From NCBI RefSeq assembly GCF_000723205.1, contig NZ_HG315671.1, positions 3,230,940 to 3,294,939 on the forward strand: DNA of 64,000 nucleotides. The letters run 5' to 3'. This stretch comes from Formosa agariphila KMM 3901 (GTDB lineage Bacteria; Bacteroidota; Bacteroidia; Flavobacteriales; Flavobacteriaceae). The position numbers and the translations under genes are program-made. Positions 60,920-64,000 of the stretch are shown here, piece after piece; position 1 is the stretch's first letter; every line of letters starts with the position of its first letter. The notes beneath the pieces were generated by a model. That model was not told where the DNA came from and did not search any database. It saw only the letters and a list, made by a program, of their open reading frames with translations.

Positions 60920-61171
60920 TTATAGTGCAGCGATGTGCTTTGATAAACCTGATTTAAGGTTTGCTGCTTTGTTAGCGTGAATGATATTCTTCTTTGCTAA
61001 CTTGTCAATCATAGACACTACGTTAGAATATAACGCTTGTGCATCTTCTTTACTTTCAGCATCACGTAATCTCTTAATAGCATTACGAGTCGTTTTATGC
61101 TGATATTTATTTCTTAAACGTTTAGCTTCGTTACTTCTAATTCTTTTTAACGATGACTTATGATTTGCCAT
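60920..61171 (-). CDS. rpsT: 30S ribosomal protein S20
   Basis: 83 aa, typical of S20: MANHKSSLKRIRSNEAKRLR at the start and IHANKAANLKSGLSKHI at the end, mostly basic helices. It binds 16S rRNA in the small subunit. Downstream of tRNA-Glu, probably on the same transcript. Confidence 0.97.
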   Translation of the reverse strand: MANHKSSLKRIRSNEAKRLRNKYQHKTTRNAIKRLRDAESKEDAQALYSNVVSMIDKLAKKNIIHANKAANLKSGLSKHIAAL

Positions 61172-61197
61172 TTTGATCTTTTCTTATTAAATGATTG

Positions 61198-61269
61198 TAG
61201 CCCGTAGGGGAATCGAACCCCTCTTACCAGGATGAAAACCTGGCGTCCTAGCCGATAGACGAACGGGCC
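61198..61269 (-). tRNA. tRNA-Glu (anticodon TTC)
   Basis: 72-base cloverleaf on the minus strand. Acceptor GGCCCGT pairs with ACGGGCT (one G-U), discriminator A; anticodon stem CCAGG/CCTGG holds TTTTCAT with anticodon TTC; T arm AGGGG/CCCCT holds TTCGATT. No CCA is encoded. Confidence 0.95.
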
Positions 61270-61287
61270 ATTATTTTTTTGAGTGTG

Positions 61288-61318
61288 CAAATATAAAACT
61301 TAATTTCTTATTTGCAAA
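61288..61318 (-). promoter_or_regulatory. Promoter P1 of tRNA-Glu
   Basis: On the minus strand TTTG (complement of 61315-61318), 19 bases, then TATATTTG (complement of 61288-61295): an exact match to the Bacteroidota consensus. It lies 19 bases before the tRNA. Confidence 0.82.
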
Positions 61319-61321
61319 ACA

Positions 61322-61433
61322 TTTTTTCAAAAAACTTTCAATGTGATTTTGTTTTCATTTATCGCATTGCGGGTGCAAATATACAACCTTTTTTGAATGT
61401 TGCAACAACAATTGAAAGTTTTTTTGAAAAAAA
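61322..61433. repeat. Inverted repeat flanking promoter P2
   Basis: A 21-base arm at 61322-61342 (ends in ACTTTCAAT) and its complement with one extra T at 61411-61433 (begins ATTGAAAGT) surround P2. It might form a long-range structure at the end of proS or be a duplicated promoter segment. Confidence 0.45.
61376..61405 (-). promoter_or_regulatory. Promoter P2 upstream of tRNA-Glu
   Basis: TTG (complement of 61403-61405), 19 bases, then TATATTTG (complement of 61376-61383). A second tandem promoter, about 88 bases further from the tRNA than P1. Confidence 0.6.
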
Positions 61434-61440
61434 ATTAAAT

Positions 61441-62919
61441 TTAATATGCTTTTGCAAATAACACACGGCGCTTAGATGGCTTTCCACTAAACACACACAT
61501 TCCTGCTTCCTCTACATAACCTTCTGGTATACAGCGAATTGTAGCTTTTGTAATGTCTTTTATCTGATTTTCCGTCTCTGTTGTACCGTCCCAATGGGCA
61601 GAAATGAATCCTCCAGTATTTTCTAAAACATTTTTAAATTCTTCAAAAGTATCCACCTTAGTTGTGTGTTCTGCTCTAAAATCGAATGCTTTTTTATAGA
61701 GATCGTCTTGAATTATTTTCATTAAACCTTCAACAGTATCCGTAAGGGCATCTAAAGCCACGACTTCTTTTGTTAAAGTATCTCGTCTTGCAAGCTCTAC
61801 TGTTCCGTTTTCTAAATCTTTTGGTCCTATAGCTATTCGTAAAGGAACACCTTGCAATTCATGCTGTGCAAATTTAGCCCCAGGTCTAAAGGTTGTACGG
61901 TTATCGTATTTAACAGAGATATTTTTACTTCTTAAATCGCTCATAATTGAATTAGCAACTTTAGAAACCTCTTCAAACTGTTCATCGGTTTTATATATAG
62001 GAACAATTACAACTTGGTTAGGCGCCAAGTTTGGCGGTAATACCAAACCATGATCATCACTATGTGTCATAATTAAAGCCCCCATAAGTCGTGTAGAGAC
62101 CCCCCAAGAGGTTGCCCATACATAATCTTGCTTTCCTTCTTTAGATGTAAACTTTACATCGAATGCTTTAGCAAAGTTTTGACCTAAGAAATGAGACGTT
62201 CCTGCTTGCAAGGCTTTTCCGTCTTGCATTAAAGCCTCAATACAATAAGTTTCTACAGCACCTGCAAAACGTTCACTCTCGGTTTTCAATCCTTTAACTA
62301 CAGGTATAGCCATAAAGTTTTCTGCAAAATTAGCATACACACCATTCATTAACTCAGCTTCAGCTATTGCTTCTGCTTCTGTTTCATGAGCTGTATGTCC
62401 TTCTTGCCATAAAAACTCTGCAGTACGTAAAAATAAACGCGTACGCATTTCCCATCGCACCACATTCGCCCACTGGTTTATTAACAATGGTAAATCTCTG
62501 TACGATTGAATCCAACCTTTATAAGTATTCCAGATAATAGCTTCACTTGTAGGTCGCACGACCAACTCCTCTTCTAGTTTTGCTTCTGGATCCACACGTA
62601 GTTTTCCTGGCTTATCTGGATCATTTTGTAATCTATAATGCGTTACTACAGCGCATTCTTTAGCAAAACCTTCTGCATTTTTCTCTTCGGCTTCAAATAA
62701 ACTTTTAGGCACAAATAATGGAAAGTATGCGTTTTGATGGCCTGTTTCTTTAAACATGCGATCTAATTCGGCTTGCATTTTTTCCCAAATTGCATAACCA
62801 TATGGCTTAATAACCATACACCCTCTAACTGCAGAATTCTCAGCTAAATCAGCCTTTACTACCAATTCGTTATACCATTTGGAATAGTCTTCGGCTCTTT
62901 TTGTAAGTTTTTTACTCAT
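61441..62919 (-). CDS. proS: Prolyl-tRNA synthetase, eukaryote/archaeal-like form
   Basis: 492 aa, the short form without the bacterial editing insert. Class II motifs: motif 2 [24 protein letters not shown], here seen as [16 protein letters not shown], motif 3 [12 protein letters not shown]; anticodon-binding domain from about 300. It charges tRNA-Pro. Upstream of tRNA-Glu on the same strand. Confidence 0.96.
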   Translation of the reverse strand: MSKKLTKRAEDYSKWYNELVVKADLAENSAVRGCMVIKPYGYAIWEKMQAELDRMFKETGHQNAYFPLFVPKSLFEAEEKNAEGFAKECAVVTHYRLQNDPDKPGKLRVDPEAKLEEELVVRPTSEAIIWNTYKGWIQSYRDLPLLINQWANVVRWEMRTRLFLRTAEFLWQEGHTAHETEAEAIAEAELMNGVYANFAENFMAIPVVKGLKTESERFAGAVETYCIEALMQDGKALQAGTSHFLGQNFAKAFDVKFTSKEGKQDYVWATSWGVSTRLMGALIMTHSDDHGLVLPPNLAPNQVVIVPIYKTDEQFEEVSKVANSIMSDLRSKNISVKYDNRTTFRPGAKFAQHELQGVPLRIAIGPKDLENGTVELARRDTLTKEVVALDALTDTVEGLMKIIQDDLYKKAFDFRAEHTTKVDTFEEFKNVLENTGGFISAHWDGTTETENQIKDITKATIRCIPEGYVEEAGMCVFSGKPSKRRVLFAKAY

Positions 62920-63020
62920 ATTCTTTATTTGGCATAAATATTGCCACTATGTTAAATACATTAAATAGTTTAGCAAAACTAACTATTTTTGTTATGTTCA
63001 ACAATAAATTTACTACCGAT

Positions 63021-64000
63021 ATGAGATTTAAAGACACTTTAAAATATAAAGCTTCATTTATTATAATGCTTTGCGGCATGTTTGTGCTTTCGTCTTGTGG
63101 AAGTTCACAAGATTATGCTCAGCAAAATAATGATGGGATTTATGGAACACCAAATAATAATTACAATAATGGAACTGTAGTATATCAATCTAATGACTCT
63201 GCAGACAATATTTATTATAAAAATTATTTCAGAGAAAAAAATCAAGAAATAGAAGACTATAACGCTCAGGCAGAACAAGATTCTATTTTTACAGATGTAG
63301 AAACATACCAAAGCAACAACTACACAGACACCTATACAGGGCAAAACGACTATAACGGAAATGCAGGTTGGGGACAACAAACAGAAGGCATTACAGTTAC
63401 TATATATAATGCCCCATTTATGTATGGCGGATTTGGCTACCCTTATTACGGATACGGTTGGGGTTATGCTGGATGGTACAGACCTTACTACGGCGGTTGG
63501 GGCTGGGGTGGCGGATACTACCCTCCTTATTACGGCGGAGGCTGGGGCTTTGGTTGGGGTTACGGCGGAGGTGGCTGGGGATATCCTGGTTACTGGAATC
63601 ACCCAAACTACCACAACGGATACAGAGGAAACAATATGGGCTACAGAAAAGGCTTAGCATATAATAGTCAAAATCGCTATTTAAATAGTAACCGTTATAC
63701 TACATCTACTAGAAATAGTAATAGTAGCAGATACCAAAACCTTACTAGAAATAGTCAGTCAAGAACTAATACTTCTAATAGTACGAACAGAAGATCGTAC
63801 CAGACAACTACACGTTCTACAAGAAACTACAATACTTCTAGCAGAACAAATTCATCGTATAACACAAGTAGAAGTAATAACTCTAACAGCTCTTACAATA
63901 GCAGCAATAGAGCATCGTCGTCTAGCAGAAGCTACTCTACTCCTAGCCGCTCTACTTCTGGAAGTTCGTCTAGAGGAACAGGTGTTAGTAGATCATCTAG
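63021..64000 (+). CDS. Gly/Tyr-rich and Ser/Arg/Asn-rich lipoprotein (partial, 3' end outside window)
   Basis: Starts MRFKDTLKYKASFIIMLCG with lipobox LSSC. The mature part begins with Asn/Tyr-rich and acidic segments, then a block of about 60 residues dominated by Gly, Tyr and Trp (YPYYGYGWGYAGWYRPYYGG), and then a long Ser/Asn/Arg/Thr low-complexity tail to the window end. Such proteins are surface lipoproteins of unknown function in Flavobacteriia. The frame is open at 64000. Overlapping frames on both strands here are artefacts of composition. Confidence 0.72.
   Translation, partial: MRFKDTLKYKASFIIMLCGMFVLSSCGSSQDYAQQNNDGIYGTPNNNYNNGTVVYQSNDSADNIYYKNYFREKNQEIEDYNAQAEQDSIFTDVETYQSNNYTDTYTGQNDYNGNAGWGQQTEGITVTIYNAPFMYGGFGYPYYGYGWGYAGWYRPYYGGWGWGGGYYPPYYGGGWGFGWGYGGGGWGYPGYWNHPNYHNGYRGNNMGYRKGLAYNSQNRYLNSNRYTTSTRNSNSSRYQNLTRNSQSRTNTSNSTNRRSYQTTTRSTRNYNTSSRTNSSYNTSRSNNSNSSYNSSNRASSSSRSYSTPSRSTSGSSSRGTGVSRSS

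Noticed and set aside
63105-63664. Three overlapping frames on both strands across the Gly/Tyr-rich lipoprotein
   Set aside because: They arise from the biased, repetitive composition of the real plus-strand gene that starts at 63021; none has a convincing start or family.

Overview
The window is AT-rich chromosomal DNA from a member of the Bacteroidota, most likely a marine Flavobacteriaceae. The evidence is the promoter style (TTTG, about 19 bases, then TAnnTTTG), type IX secretion C-terminal sorting domains, a TonB-dependent receptor with a carboxypeptidase-like N-terminal domain, a CdaA-folP gene group, and Bacteroidota families such as BT_3928 and DUF4293. Two alginate lyases plus a KdgF-like cupin point to growth on brown-algal alginate. 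I do not name a genus.

Layout. 1-5700: an alginate lyase operon (PL6 then PL17, minus strand) behind a promoter carrying a tandem palindromic operator, then a kelch protein. 5.9-16.5 kb: stress and envelope genes (cytochrome c lipoprotein, UspA, TonB-type receptor, SYLF protein, AraC regulators, CsbD, BrkB, AI-2E-type permease, and an SRAP paralogue without its catalytic cysteine). 16.7-22.1 kb: HPF-like protein, a large multi-PAS histidine kinase with a single-domain response regulator, and an AraC regulator. 22.2-36.1 kb: housekeeping genes (rho, truA, an ABC exporter, a folP-lipoprotein-cdaA operon, tpiA, prmA, clpS, a porin).

36.27-43.60 kb: an integrative element of about 7.2 kb in the 3' half of tRNA-Arg(ACG). 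It is bounded by 97-bp direct repeats that include the tRNA terminator. It encodes a tyrosine recombinase, an unknown 473-aa protein, an excisionase-like HTH protein, a zinc-finger/Toprim protein, an SF3 (D5/P4-type) helicase and two small unknowns. TTTGCAGAAAA repeats lie at both ends and look like integrase or excisionase arm sites. No capsid, portal, relaxase or conjugation gene is visible, so it resembles a phage-satellite or minimal integrative island.

44.0-45.0 kb, next to attR, holds two small gene units that share a leader motif and a structured hairpin, resembling a gene-cassette array. 45.6-53 kb carries an ECF sigma factor with a membrane partner, AlkB, KdgF, a YHYH lipoprotein, a YwqK-like protein, a SCO protein and a convergent type II restriction-modification pair. 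53.3-64 kb holds sbcD-sbcC, a secreted T9SS protein with the same operator architecture as the PL6 gene, a decayed T9SS tail, a peroxiredoxin-like protein, rpsT, tRNA-Glu, proS and the start of a Gly/Tyr/Ser-rich lipoprotein.

The least explained features are the tandem operator linking the alginate lyases to the distant secreted protein, the small island with its unknown cargo gene and arm-site repeats, and the cassette-like units beside it. All calls come from reading sequence only; no database search was run.
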